Shown here: positions 7,512-16,871 of the stretch, piece by piece
How positions within the stretch are numbered: position 1 is the stretch's first letter
Layout: every line of letters begins with the position of its first letter
From: Streptomyces aurantiacus JA 4570
GTDB taxonomy: Bacteria > Actinomycetota > Actinomycetes > Streptomycetales > Streptomycetaceae
DNA: 48,336 nt
Assembly: GCF_000414115.1 (NCBI RefSeq)
Contig: NZ_AOPZ01000066.1
Coordinates: forward strand, 1 to 48,336
Reading direction: 5' to 3'
Position numbers and translations under genes: made by a program
The notes under the pieces: generated by a model
Seen by the model: the letters and a program-made list of their open reading frames with translations, nothing else
What the model was told of the DNA's origin: nothing
The model's database searches: none

Positions 7512-9257
7512 ATGGACGACGGTCATCACACCAGCCAACGCGTCTTTGCGGGACAACCAATCGTAGGGTGGGTCGCTGACGATTCCCTGCCCTGGCTGGG
7601 GAGGCTCGTTGAACAACCGGATACGCGCCGGATGTTCGCCATCGATGTCGGCAAGCAGTGCGTCATCCCCCTGGGGCCTGGCTCGAGCCGGCAAGTGGAA
7701 GGGCCTCCCGGGTCCTACATTTTCGATGCCGTCTGGCACCAAACACACGGCCTGTTCTTCGCATTCGGGCAATCGAACGGCCGCGGCCCGTGGAAGCTGG
7801 CGCACGTTCGCGAGGACGGCTCTGTTCACGACGCAGGGGTACCGGCCAAGAACGCAGTCATGTCTCTGTGTCATGCGGACGACGAGGACGGATTAATCCT
7901 TGGCGTTGCTTCCGTCGAGGAAGCCGGTGGTCGTCAAGTCGGAGGCGGCATAGCCTCGTTCTCCCTCACCACCAGAGCCTTCACCTGGTTGTACCAGCCA
8001 CCGCCCGGTGAGCATTTCGTCCCGTCCGGTATCTGCTCGGACTCAGGAGCCATCCTCTTCGTCCACACGAGCAAGCATGCCCTGATGCGACTCACCCCGC
8101 AGGGCCAACTCGAATGCGTAGCCGGACGGTTCGGACGACCTGATGGAGACTTGCGCAGCCTGAACAGCCCGACAGCGGTTTCTGCCCACGACGGCCAATA
8201 TCTACTGACAGACAGAGGAAATCGCCGGCTCCTGCATATGGACCGGGAAGGCAACGTGCTCAGCAGTTTCGGAGGCACGACGGACCACATGAGTCTCGTC
8301 GACCCCCGGCATGCCCTCATCTGCCAGGGGGGCATCTACGTCGCCGATTTGGGAGCTCGTGCCGTGCTGGAGCTGGACACGGACCTCCGGACCACCCGAA
8401 GGCGCTGGGGCGGCCCCGAAGCCACCGGTCTGATGCTTTCCAGACCTCGATCGATCGATCGCGCTCCGACCGGGGAACTGATCATTGCCGATACGAACAA
8501 CAACCGGGTCATCGGCGTAGATCAACACGGTGGCCTGTGCTGGCAATTTCACAAGGTGAAGGGCGTTGACGGGCAGAGCGAAGACCTCAGGTGGCCACGG
8601 AGTGCTCGAATCTCAGGCAGCGGTCGCCTGGTCGTCTCCGACAGCTTGAATTCCCGCGTTCTCGTGGTGGACAAAACCGGCTCGGTCGAGAGCGAGTTCA
8701 CTCGCGTAATAGCGGAAGACGCCTCATTTGCCGTGTCTGATCCGCACGACGGTCGGTGGATAGGCGAGGGTGAACTACTCGTAGTAGACAGTGACTCCGC
8801 CTGGGTGGCCCGCGTGGATTGCGATGGAGTTGCGACCTGGATTGTCACTGATCTGCGCGATCCGCATCAGGCAGATATTCATGGTCGGTGGGTCGTCATC
8901 GTGGACCCTGAACTGGACACAGTGCTGCTGGTGGATGCCGTCACAGGCGCAGAGATTTGGAGAAGGAACGAATTCTTCGACTCGTCAGGCACCAGCTACC
9001 GCCTGTTCAAGCCTCGCGTCGTCCGTGCGACGCCTGACTGCGTACTGGTCGTCGACGCGGACTGTCAGGTGATCGCCCTGCAGAAGGACTGGCTGGTGCG
9101 ATGGGCCTGGGACGGTGGCGCTGCCCGGCGCAACAGGCGTGCCGGGGGTTTCGACGTTCCCGACGCCCCCCGCGATTTGGTGACCGACGCCTCGGATCGC
9201 CTTCTTCTCAGTGACTACAGACGCAACTGTGTGCTTGAACTGAAGACCCAGTGTTGA
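7512..9257 (+). CDS. NHL-repeat / beta-propeller protein, function unknown
   Basis: A 581-residue protein without signal peptide or membrane segments. Repeated units of about 45-55 residues follow the NHL pattern, for example LRSLNSPTAVSAHDGQYLLT, LSRPRSIDRAPTGELIIADT and RWPRSARISGSGRLVVSD, each followed by a N/D-x-R-V/L segment such as NNNRVIGVD and LNSRVLVVD. This predicts a cytoplasmic beta-propeller, a fold used for binding peptides, proteins or ligands and sometimes for catalysis. A ribosome site (aagaagggg) precedes the ATG. Codon 128 (7893-7895) is a rare TTA. The pairing with a P450 suggests a joint role, but no reaction can be assigned. Confidence 0.7.
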   Translation: MDDGHHTSQRVFAGQPIVGWVADDSLPWLGRLVEQPDTRRMFAIDVGKQCVIPLGPGSSRQVEGPPGSYIFDAVWHQTHGLFFAFGQSNGRGPWKLAHVREDGSVHDAGVPAKNAVMSLCHADDEDGLILGVASVEEAGGRQVGGGIASFSLTTRAFTWLYQPPPGEHFVPSGICSDSGAILFVHTSKHALMRLTPQGQLECVAGRFGRPDGDLRSLNSPTAVSAHDGQYLLTDRGNRRLLHMDREGNVLSSFGGTTDHMSLVDPRHALICQGGIYVADLGARAVLELDTDLRTTRRRWGGPEATGLMLSRPRSIDRAPTGELIIADTNNNRVIGVDQHGGLCWQFHKVKGVDGQSEDLRWPRSARISGSGRLVVSDSLNSRVLVVDKTGSVESEFTRVIAEDASFAVSDPHDGRWIGEGELLVVDSDSAWVARVDCDGVATWIVTDLRDPHQADIHGRWVVIVDPELDTVLLVDAVTGAEIWRRNEFFDSSGTSYRLFKPRVVRATPDCVLVVDADCQVIALQKDWLVRWAWDGGAARRNRRAGGFDVPDAPRDLVTDASDRLLLSDYRRNCVLELKTQC

Positions 9258-9286
9258 CCTGGAGATCGCCAGGTGTTGACCTGGAG
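9251..9286. repeat. 15-bp direct repeat (gtgttgacctggaga), two copies
   Basis: The copies at 9251-9265 and 9272-9286 are 21 bases apart, just after the NHL stop. The spacer also forms a small dyad cctgg-agatcg-ccagg (9259-9274). This may be part of the convergent 3' end. Confidence 0.6.
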
Positions 9287-9312
9287 ACCGTCAGCGGGAG
9301 TGTGCTTGTGAC

Positions 9313-9340
9313 GGGGGCGCGATTGGGCCGGGGCGCCCCC
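9313..9340. terminator. Bidirectional terminator hairpin between convergent genes
   Basis: A perfect 8-bp stem GGGGGCGC / GCGCCCCC encloses 12 bases, between the NHL gene (+) and the nucleotidyltransferase-like gene (-). There is no U-run, as is common for Streptomyces terminators. Confidence 0.65.
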
Positions 9341-9362
9341 ATCCACGTCGAGGGACTGTGCC

Positions 9363-10505
9363 TCATCCCTTTTCGTCAATGGACGTGAGCTTCAGCTGCG
9401 CAGGGTTTCGCAGCCGCTCCCGCATGTCACCCGACCATCGCAGCCGACGACCACCGCTCCCTTGGGCACTCGCTAGCCAGTCCCCGCCCGCGAAGTCAGC
9501 CAGGCTCAACTCGTTCACCACGTCGGTACCGAACACCGCGTCCGTGTGTCCACCCACCCATGCCACAGGTTCGGACAGGCCGAATCCGATCATGTCCGTT
9601 CGGACTCGCTGCCGGTCCTCGGCCGAGGTACGCCGCCATGCCCGCGCAATGTCAGCCAGCTGCGCCAGCGTGATGTCCCCGTCCTGAAAGACACGCTCGA
9701 TCCACGCCTCGCGGAAGAGGTGCAGGAACAAGAACAACAACGAGTGGGACGGTGACAGGGCGGACAGACTGACCCCGCCCACCACTTCCACTGGGCGGAT
9801 CTCCTCCATGACGGCGTCCATGGGCACCTGCCAGTCGCTGTTGTGCCATGTCAGGCTGTTGGCCACGTCCACGCAGATCGCCGGTACACAGGCGTCATCG
9901 GTCAGGCGGTGGAAGTGCGGCAAGTGGTCGGGGCTCATCCGATAGATGAGCTGCTTTGCCCGGGACAGATCGCGCAGCTTCTTGTTCACCGGGTCGAAGG
10001 TGGAGCGGGGCCGGTAGTCCAGCGAGATCAGGGCCTTCTCAGTCCCCTCCCGGTCGCCCGGATCGATCATCATGTCGACGTCGTTGTACGTGCGGACGAA
10101 CGTGCTGTCGTACAGGGTGGACTGGAGAATGACTCCCTTCGTCCACGCAAACCGGATGCCGGCTTGCTCCATCCTGGCGGCTATCCGCGCCGCTTCACCC
10201 GTGAACACTCGCGCCCGGTGCTCGCTGAGGAAGCGATAGTTCAGCACGGGGTTCCGCAGCCAGCCCGGCATGGCTCGATACAGGCCGTGACGGTAGAGAT
10301 AGTCCGCGAGGGCTGCCATCAACCCGTGCCGCATGGCGTGCTCGACCAGGCGGCCGTGGTCGAAGCCCGGGCCGCGCACCAGGTCAGCACGCTCGTCCGG
10401 CTCCTCATCGAGTCCCTGCTGGGAGGCGACAAGCTCAAGCACCGCCCAGACATCGTCGTCGGGGTAGTCGGCGGACGGGGTGGTTGCTTTCCGGTCATGT
10501 GTCAT
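9363..10505 (-). CDS. Nucleotidyltransferase-fold protein (NTP_transf_5-like) of the RiPP operon
   Basis: A 380-residue protein resembling the uncharacterised nucleotidyltransferase family often met in RiPP and capsule clusters. The diagnostic segment is FAWTKGVILQSTLYDSTF followed by RTYNDVDMMID, in which Asp142 and Asp144 would bind metal. A long helical part with FLFLHLFREAW follows. ATG 10505 was chosen over an upstream in-frame start because AAAAAGGAG lies 7 bases before it. It is the last gene of the minus-strand operon. In other RiPP clusters such proteins are thought to modify the peptide, but the reaction here is unknown. Confidence 0.7.
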   Translation of the reverse strand: MTHDRKATTPSADYPDDDVWAVLELVASQQGLDEEPDERADLVRGPGFDHGRLVEHAMRHGLMAALADYLYRHGLYRAMPGWLRNPVLNYRFLSEHRARVFTGEAARIAARMEQAGIRFAWTKGVILQSTLYDSTFVRTYNDVDMMIDPGDREGTEKALISLDYRPRSTFDPVNKKLRDLSRAKQLIYRMSPDHLPHFHRLTDDACVPAICVDVANSLTWHNSDWQVPMDAVMEEIRPVEVVGGVSLSALSPSHSLLFLFLHLFREAWIERVFQDGDITLAQLADIARAWRRTSAEDRQRVRTDMIGFGLSEPVAWVGGHTDAVFGTDVVNELSLADFAGGDWLASAQGSGGRRLRWSGDMRERLRNPAQLKLTSIDEKG

Positions 10506-10619
10506 CTGTGCACTCCTTTTTCGGGCGTACCCGCCGGTCACAGGGCCCGAGCGTCGGACAGCGGCTCGTCGGCACCCGGGCCGATCCGCAGCCCGTCAGT
10601 GGCGCGGGCCAGGGGGGCC

Positions 10620-12407
10620 TCACTGGTAGGCGACGGCCTGGGTGGCGTACAACGCGGCATACCTGCCCTGTGCTGCCATCAGTTCCTCGTGGGTTCCCTG
10701 TTCGGCGACGCGGCCACCGTCCAGGACGATGATGAGGTCTGCGTTGCGTACGGTGGAAAAGCGATGGGAGACGAGCAACGTGATCCTTCCCCGCTCGCCG
10801 CGGGCCTGGCGGATGAACACCTCGTACAACTCGTGCTCTGCGATCGGGTCAAGGGCCGCGGTCGGCTCGTCCAGTACCAGTAGCAGAGGATGGCGGCGCA
10901 TCAGAGCACGTGCCAGTGCCAAGCGTTGCCATTGGCCGTGGGAGAGTTCGTGTCCCTCGTAGAGCAGGCCCAGTTGCGTGTCCAGACCGTCCGGGAGCCC
11001 GTCGACGATGGGCATGGCACCGGCCTCGGTGAGAGCCCTTGTCACGGCTGCCTCGTCGTCGAGCGCGCTCAGCAGGCCGATACCGACGGTGTGACGGACC
11101 GGAAGCTGGAATTTCACGAAATCCTGGAAAGCGCCGCTGAGCTGTTGCCGCCAGGCGTCGATGTCCAGTTCGCTCAAAGGGATGCCGTCAACGGTGATGG
11201 TGCCGGCAGTAGGTGCGTGCATCCCGCTGAGCAGCTTCACCAGGGTGGTCTTTCCGGCCCCGTTGGCACCGACCAGGGCCACGGTCGTCCCGGCAGGCAA
11301 CGTCAGGTCGACCCCGGTGAGAACTGGTTCCGCGGCATCGGGGTAGGCGAACTCGACTCCGCGCAGCTCGATTCCGTACTCCAACGCTGCAGGGGCCGCG
11401 AGCGTACCGACGGAACGCTCGACCTGCGCATACTCACGGAGCCACAGATAGTGGCCGGTGACGTGCCCGGCATCGGCGATGCGGCTGATGCCGTCAACGG
11501 TGAGGTGCACTTGGGAACGCAATCGGGAACCGAGTGTGATGACGAGCATGAGCTCTCCCAGCGACGCTTCGCCGCGGGCCACCATGCGTGCGGTCAGAAT
11601 CAGCCCGCCTATGTATCCGGCCGCGTAACACAGCCAGCCGAGCAGTTGCCAGCCGATGGCACCGATGCGGGCCTTGAGTACGGCGGTGACGACACGTAGC
11701 CGCGCGGTGTCAGCCACGTGGTCCAGGGTCGGGCCCGCCCCGGAAATGTAGATCTCCTTGCCGCTGTCCGGCTCGATGCACATCCGGTGGAGCCGCTCTT
11801 CGAGGCGTTGGTCTTCGGCTGTGGCGGTACGGGCCTCCGCGAGGCGGCGCTGAGCGCGATTGGCCGCCCATAGCGGAGGCAGTGCGAGCAGCGCCAGAAT
11901 GCCCAGCCAAGGGTTGATGCCGACCAGGAGCCACAGCGACAGGCTGCCGCTGATGACTGAGATGACGGTGTCCCCCAGGGCCCAGCAGGAACCTGCCAGC
12001 GAGCGGGTGTGCCGACGCAGCAGTGCCAAGCGGTCGAGGTAGGCGGCGCGTTCGAGGTGTCCGAGGGTCGGAATGGCGGACGCCGCAGCAAGGATCTCGC
12101 GATTGACACTGAGGTCGATGCGATCGGTCACGTCGAACTGGTAGTTGTCGCGCGTGCGGCCTCCGGCCGCGAGAGCCATGTGGGCGATGACGCCAAGAGC
12201 CACAGCGACGACCAGTCCCGACACGAAGTGCCCATCGGCGGCGTGCACCTTGTCGACGATCCACCGCTGGCTCAGTCCGGTGGCTGCGATCGCCACTGCT
12301 TGCGGTACGGCGAGGGCAGCGATGACGACCACCGCGGCACGGTCCGTACGCCAGGCGATGCCGAACATGTGCCGGGCCGTGTGCAGGGTGCTGAAGGGGG
12401 CACTCAT
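10620..12407 (-). CDS. ABC exporter half-transporter B (permease plus ATPase)
   Basis: A 595-residue fused permease-ATPase. About six membrane segments fill the first ~320 residues. The ATPase has Walker A GANGAGKTT, a modified signature ELSHGQWQRLALARAL (His for Gly in LSGGQ), Walker B LLVLDEPTAALD and the H-loop SHRFSTVRNADLI. Its ATG lies within the stop region of the upstream exporter gene (ATGA at 12404-12407), so the two are translationally coupled and probably form a heterodimer. It likely exports the operon's mature peptide or gives self-protection. Confidence 0.9.
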   Translation of the reverse strand: MSAPFSTLHTARHMFGIAWRTDRAAVVVIAALAVPQAVAIAATGLSQRWIVDKVHAADGHFVSGLVVAVALGVIAHMALAAGGRTRDNYQFDVTDRIDLSVNREILAAASAIPTLGHLERAAYLDRLALLRRHTRSLAGSCWALGDTVISVISGSLSLWLLVGINPWLGILALLALPPLWAANRAQRRLAEARTATAEDQRLEERLHRMCIEPDSGKEIYISGAGPTLDHVADTARLRVVTAVLKARIGAIGWQLLGWLCYAAGYIGGLILTARMVARGEASLGELMLVITLGSRLRSQVHLTVDGISRIADAGHVTGHYLWLREYAQVERSVGTLAAPAALEYGIELRGVEFAYPDAAEPVLTGVDLTLPAGTTVALVGANGAGKTTLVKLLSGMHAPTAGTITVDGIPLSELDIDAWRQQLSGAFQDFVKFQLPVRHTVGIGLLSALDDEAAVTRALTEAGAMPIVDGLPDGLDTQLGLLYEGHELSHGQWQRLALARALMRRHPLLLVLDEPTAALDPIAEHELYEVFIRQARGERGRITLLVSHRFSTVRNADLIIVLDGGRVAEQGTHEELMAAQGRYAALYATQAVAYQ

Positions 12408-14308
12408 CGTCCGGCCTCCACGCTCTGCGCCGTCACGTCTGTCTGGCCGTCTTTGCCGGTGAAGCGCGCTGCCTGGAGACGGAACAGCCGAGCGTAGCCC
12501 CGATCGCTGACCATGAGCTCGTCGTGGCTGCCTTGTTCCACGATTCGGCCGTCTTCCAGCAGCACGATCCGGTCAGCATTGCGTACGGTGGACAGCCGGT
12601 GTGAGATCAGCAGCACTGTGGCGCCGGAGACCTCGGCGATGATCTGTCCGTAGAACCTGGCCTCGGCCTCGACGTCCAGGTGGGCCGTCGGCTCGTCCAG
12701 GATCAGTACGTCGCGACCGTGCTCCACGGCGAAGATGGCGCGGGCGATGGCGATCCGCTGCCATTGCCCGCCTGACAGGTCGGTGCCGCCCGTACGCCCG
12801 GATGTCAGGACGGTTTCGTAGCCGTGCGGCAGTTGCTCGACGAAAGAAGCGGCACCGGCGCGTCGGGCCGCCGCGCGGACCCCCTCCAAGTCGTCGCGGT
12901 ACTCAGGGGCGGCGAGCGCGATGTTGTCTGCGGCTGAGAGCGGGTACTGGTTGAAGTCCTGGAAAACCGTGGCGACACGACGGCGCCAGACGGCCAGATC
13001 AGAGCCTTCCACCGGGCTCCCGTCGACCAGCAGGCGTCCGCCAGTAGGTAAGTGCAGTCCGGCGATCACCTTGATCAGGGTGGTCTTGCCGACGCCGTTC
13101 TCCCCCACCAGGGCCAGCACCTCACCCGGGCTGACGATGAGATCCAGACCGCTGACGACCGCTTCCTTCGCCCGCGGGTAACGGAACACCAATCCCTCAG
13201 CCCGTATTTCGGCCGGTACGGCATCGTTCGCCTCGGCCTTACCGTTCCCCTCGACAGCGGTGGCAGCCGCGCTGTGCCCATGTGCGGCAGTCAGCCGGTC
13301 CAGCGCCCTTACCGCACCGAGCCCGTACTCGATGTCAAAGGCCTCCTGGCCCATGGGACCGATGGCGAACACGCCCCATGCGGCGACCAGCACGGGCATC
13401 ACGTCAACGGCCGGAAGAGTGCCGTGTACTGCGGCCAGGGCAGGCAGCAGCAGCGCGGAGCAAGCGCCGATCCCTGCCAGTGCGGCGATCCACCACTGCC
13501 GACGCAGCACTCCGCGGCGCGCGGACCAGATCACCTCCACCCAGGAGAGGAACTCGCGAGTGCGACGGCGTACCACCCACTCGTGCAGGCCGAAGAGCCG
13601 AACCTCTTTTCCGGCCGACCCGGCCGATGCCACTTCGGTCCAGTACTCCGCACGGCGTCGCAAGCCTTCACGTTCGTCCCTGACCGCCGCCAGATAGATC
13701 CACCAGCGACGCAACAGCGCACGCATGGTCAGACTCGTGGTCAGCAGAACCAGTGCCAGGGCCCAGGAGAACATCCAGGCGACCACGGCGGCAGCGCCGA
13801 ATGCAGCAGCCATGCGGAATACCAGTCGCAGTTGACCGACCGCCGCCATGCCGGGCGAGCGTGGAACGCCCCCGCTGTCCTCCGAGACACGCGCCGCGTC
13901 ATCCGCGAACTGCGAGTCCTCCAGGTGTGCCATCTCCTGGGGGGCCAGAGCGAGATGGCGCACGAACCGTCGTGCCCTGGCGTCCACCCGCCCGGCAATG
14001 TACTGCTCCATGGCGCCGGCCAGAGCAGTGAGCACCTCGTCGGCGACCAACAGCACACACATGAGGACCAGCGGCCACACGGTCGCCGCGGCGGACTGTC
14101 GACCCGACACTGAATCGGTGAGTTCGGTCCCCAACCAGCCGATCGCCAGCGCGGTGGCGGCGGGAACGACCGCTCTTCCGCAGTGCACCAGGACCAGGAA
14201 GGAACCTGCACGGCTGTCCTGGACAGACAGCCGCAGGAGACCCAATCGTTCGGAAGTGACATTGCGAAGTTGATCAATCCGAAGTGAAGGCACACTGGAT
14301 TTGATCAT
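12404..14308 (-). CDS. ABC exporter half-transporter A (permease plus ATPase)
   Basis: A 634-residue fused permease-ATPase, partner of the next gene. Membrane segments occupy the first ~330 residues. The ATPase domain has Walker A GENGVGKTT, a Q-loop FQDFNQYPLS, a canonical LSGGQWQRIAIARAI signature and Walker B LILDEPTAHLD. The canonical signature here and the altered LSHGQ in the partner fit an asymmetric heterodimer. No C39 peptidase domain is present, so it would not cut the leader itself. Confidence 0.9.
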   Translation of the reverse strand: MIKSSVPSLRIDQLRNVTSERLGLLRLSVQDSRAGSFLVLVHCGRAVVPAATALAIGWLGTELTDSVSGRQSAAATVWPLVLMCVLLVADEVLTALAGAMEQYIAGRVDARARRFVRHLALAPQEMAHLEDSQFADDAARVSEDSGGVPRSPGMAAVGQLRLVFRMAAAFGAAAVVAWMFSWALALVLLTTSLTMRALLRRWWIYLAAVRDEREGLRRRAEYWTEVASAGSAGKEVRLFGLHEWVVRRRTREFLSWVEVIWSARRGVLRRQWWIAALAGIGACSALLLPALAAVHGTLPAVDVMPVLVAAWGVFAIGPMGQEAFDIEYGLGAVRALDRLTAAHGHSAAATAVEGNGKAEANDAVPAEIRAEGLVFRYPRAKEAVVSGLDLIVSPGEVLALVGENGVGKTTLIKVIAGLHLPTGGRLLVDGSPVEGSDLAVWRRRVATVFQDFNQYPLSAADNIALAAPEYRDDLEGVRAAARRAGAASFVEQLPHGYETVLTSGRTGGTDLSGGQWQRIAIARAIFAVEHGRDVLILDEPTAHLDVEAEARFYGQIIAEVSGATVLLISHRLSTVRNADRIVLLEDGRIVEQGSHDELMVSDRGYARLFRLQAARFTGKDGQTDVTAQSVEAGR

Positions 14309-14478
14309 TCGTTTTATTGCCCCGTCAATACCAGAGGAACTTCGAAGATCTCCCCGTGTAAGCCTCGCACCCCATGAGCTATCGGCGCCGACGCATCCTG
14401 TTTCGTCGTCGCCGCGCCCTCGGAATTACACCCTGTGTGTTACGCAAGATTACGGGATCGATCCCACCTCAGCGGGCC

Positions 14479-15093
14479 CTACGGGTGCTCGAAATACATC
14501 TGCCCCAGCCAGTTGCATACGAGTTCAGCCACCTCACCGGCCGCCTTGTCGCTCGTGTCCACAATGAGATCGGGCTGGACCGCTTGCTTGGGAAGGATAT
14601 TGTGGTACAGGGACAAGCCGACCGGATGATCATGCCGTCGCTGGCGGTCCGCCAGTTGTTCATCGGACGCCACAAGCTCGATGATCGCCACCCTCGCCAG
14701 ACCTCTGCCTTGCAGGTCCCGAAGGCGCTTCTCAAGGTCGTGGTTCACGCTGGGCTCGAAAGCCTGACCGTCGACGACCACGCCGACACCGGAGCCCAGA
14801 ATGCCAAGAATCGCCGCATTCATCGCGTACAGCATGGCCAAGGCATCCACGCCGTTGTGAATTTGACGCACCTCGGGCATATTGGGGACTTTCTGATACG
14901 TGAAACCCCTCTCCGCATGTCGGGCGTTCGGCACGCCTCCCGCCCACTGGTCAGGCACCATGCGGTAAAGCTCGTCGACCCCGAACCGGAGGAGCGGCTC
15001 CTCCGAGTAATCCTGGAGAGTCGCCGCGAGAGTCGATTTCCCAGCGGCGGACGGTCCATTGATCACAATGCACAACGGGGTGTGGTCGGTCAT
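14479..15093 (-). CDS. Chloramphenicol-phosphotransferase-like small-molecule/peptide kinase
   Basis: A 204-residue P-loop kinase of the CPT type. It shows Walker A INGPSAAGKSTL, the GVDELYRMVPDQW segment holding the Asp used as base in CPT enzymes, a VVVDGQAF strand and a C-terminal lid with RQRRHDHPVG. CPT enzymes phosphorylate a hydroxyl of chloramphenicol. In this operon the acceptor may instead be a Ser/Thr side chain of a peptide or an antibiotic hydroxyl for self-resistance; this is inference. It starts 9 bases after the 2OG-oxygenase gene ends, within the same operon. Confidence 0.75.
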   Translation of the reverse strand: MTDHTPLCIVINGPSAAGKSTLAATLQDYSEEPLLRFGVDELYRMVPDQWAGGVPNARHAERGFTYQKVPNMPEVRQIHNGVDALAMLYAMNAAILGILGSGVGVVVDGQAFEPSVNHDLEKRLRDLQGRGLARVAIIELVASDEQLADRQRRHDHPVGLSLYHNILPKQAVQPDLIVDTSDKAAGEVAELVCNWLGQMYFEHP

Positions 15094-15102
15094 CGGTCGC
15101 CC

Positions 15103-15783
15103 CTATGATTCAGTCAACAACTGCGTCAAGAACTTACACGATCGGCCCTCTCGGACCCTCATCGTTCCGTGAATGACCTGCGAGCCCCAGATCAACATGT
15201 CTCTGCATTCATGCTGCGCCGTCCAGCGGACACGGCGCTGACTTCGGAAGGATGGCGTGCTCCAGTCTAGCCCACGCCGCGCGACGTGCGGCCCCTCCCA
15301 GACGGAACTGTCCCCGCTCGACTCGACGAAGAAATTACCACCGGCCTCAGCATTGCGTACCGACAGCGAGACCGTCCCCAATACGCCCGGCCACGGGTCC
15401 CCTATCCGGCCGTGATAGTCGACATGCGGGTTGACGAACTGGTCGACCCCATACTCGACATAGAACCAACCATTATTGCGAACCGCATTCGGATACGCAT
15501 ACTGAATCGACGGGAGATTCCTGGTGAAGATTTCGCCAAGGATGCCCAGGACTTCGGGCGGCAGCTCCGTGCACTCGATGCGCCCGTTGGGCTCGTACAC
15601 TGCTGCGGCTTCGCTGCTGGTGTGACCTGGGATCTCGTGCACCGAGGCGTCCCTGCGCCCACCGACCACGTACTTGCCCTCGAAAGCCTCGATATGTTTG
15701 TCGACGAGGCGTAGCAGCTCGGCAGCCTCGGCTTCTGTACATGACTGCTCGACGCTGTGTATTGCCTGACCCGAACCAAACAC
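15103..15783 (-). CDS. 2-oxoglutarate/Fe(II)-dependent oxygenase-like protein
   Basis: A 226-residue protein with the facial-triad pattern of 2OG-Fe oxygenases: His and Asp in NPHVDYHGRIGDPWPG, the second His in WGSQVIHGTMR, and a following Arg (RVREGRSCKFLTQ) that could hold 2-oxoglutarate. It is likely to hydroxylate a side chain. In thioviridamide-type pathways a 2OG oxygenase hydroxylates the penultimate His, and the precursor at 31587 has such a His, so it might serve that peptide. It could equally act on the precursor of its own operon. Confidence 0.75.
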   Translation of the reverse strand: MFGSGQAIHSVEQSCTEAEAAELLRLVDKHIEAFEGKYVVGGRRDASVHEIPGHTSSEAAAVYEPNGRIECTELPPEVLGILGEIFTRNLPSIQYAYPNAVRNNGWFYVEYGVDQFVNPHVDYHGRIGDPWPGVLGTVSLSVRNAEAGGNFFVESSGDSSVWEGPHVARRGLDWSTPSFRSQRRVRWTAQHECRDMLIWGSQVIHGTMRVREGRSCKFLTQLLTES

Positions 15784-15810
15784 GTGTCGCCCCTCTCCGA
15801 AACCCGGCTC

Positions 15811-16818
15811 TTACAGGGAATGTGCCTTTTTGATGGCCCAGGCGTACCGGCACGCCCATGCCGCCAGGTACGCAGCATGCCTCTCGCGTGGCCTGTTGAG
15901 CTCCCGCAGCGATTGCCTGACACCAGCAATCTCGACTACTGCGCCGGCCAACGTTCTGATGGCAAGATCAGCTTCGCTCAGCCCCAGCGCTGCGAATCCT
16001 GGCGCGAGTTCCAGGAGGTTCTCGTACTCGAGACCCTCGACTCCCTCGTCCATCGCCTCGCGGAGAAGTATCTGCAGCCCCATCCCAGGCAGTCCCCAGT
16101 ACCCCTCGTCCCAATCCACGATTACGGACCGGCCATCGGGTGTGCGTAAGAGGTTCCCCACATACAGATCAGCGTGAACAGGTGTACATTTCTCATCACC
16201 TGACAGCGCTGTCAGTAAGCTCGGTACAGAGCGGAGCGCAGGGATACCGATCTCGGTCATGGCCGCTGCGTCGACCCCGGCCCAATTGAGAATCTTGGGA
16301 TCGGACCAGTTCACCGGGTCCCAGGATTGCAGTAGTCCTTCGTTCCATGTGGACACTTCGTTACGACAGACGTCGATCAAAGCCTGTGCTGGTTGAGTGC
16401 TCTCTCTCAAGGCAGCCGTCTGCAATTCGCAATACAACGTGAAGCACTCTTTGGTGTCACGTGTATGACCGACCCTGCCCCGGACGTACTCGAAGCACGC
16501 CAGACCGACTTGTTCATCTATGCGCTCGATTTCAATGAGGCGCGGAACGAACCCGGTCGACAGTGCGGAATGTCGCAATGAAGGGTAGAAGTTTTCCAGC
16601 CGTCGCGCCGAGTCCATAGTCAGGGACTTGTAGAATCTTTCCCGTCCGCGTCCCATGACTTGCCGTCGACTGTTTTCCCCGACCAGCGTCACACCCTTTC
16701 TCGCCAGGTGGTCCTTGACTTTTGAACTGACGTCTTGCGAGATACTCCGGGTGACATCCTCAAGTCGCGAACTCTTGATTTCGGGTAGGAGCCTGAAGGC
16801 AGGACCTGCGGTCGGCAT
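15811..16818 (-). CDS. APH-like phosphotransferase
   Basis: A 335-residue kinase of the aminoglycoside-phosphotransferase/choline-kinase fold. The catalytic loop is VHADLYVGNLL (Asp base, Asn metal ligand) and the metal Asp lies in VIVDWDEGYWGLPG. ATG 16818 is chosen because GGAGGAGAATTG directly precedes it; an upstream in-frame ATG at 16875 lacks this. In class V lanthipeptide and thioamitide clusters, APH-like proteins phosphorylate Ser/Thr before elimination, so a peptide-kinase role is plausible. Antibiotic resistance is the alternative. Confidence 0.8.
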   Translation of the reverse strand: MPTAGPAFRLLPEIKSSRLEDVTRSISQDVSSKVKDHLARKGVTLVGENSRRQVMGRGRERFYKSLTMDSARRLENFYPSLRHSALSTGFVPRLIEIERIDEQVGLACFEYVRGRVGHTRDTKECFTLYCELQTAALRESTQPAQALIDVCRNEVSTWNEGLLQSWDPVNWSDPKILNWAGVDAAAMTEIGIPALRSVPSLLTALSGDEKCTPVHADLYVGNLLRTPDGRSVIVDWDEGYWGLPGMGLQILLREAMDEGVEGLEYENLLELAPGFAALGLSEADLAIRTLAGAVVEIAGVRQSLRELNRPRERHAAYLAAWACRYAWAIKKAHSL

Positions 16819-16871
16819 CAATTCTCCTCCAGCAACGGAATCCAAGTCACTCGGTCGAGCGATCGACGACA

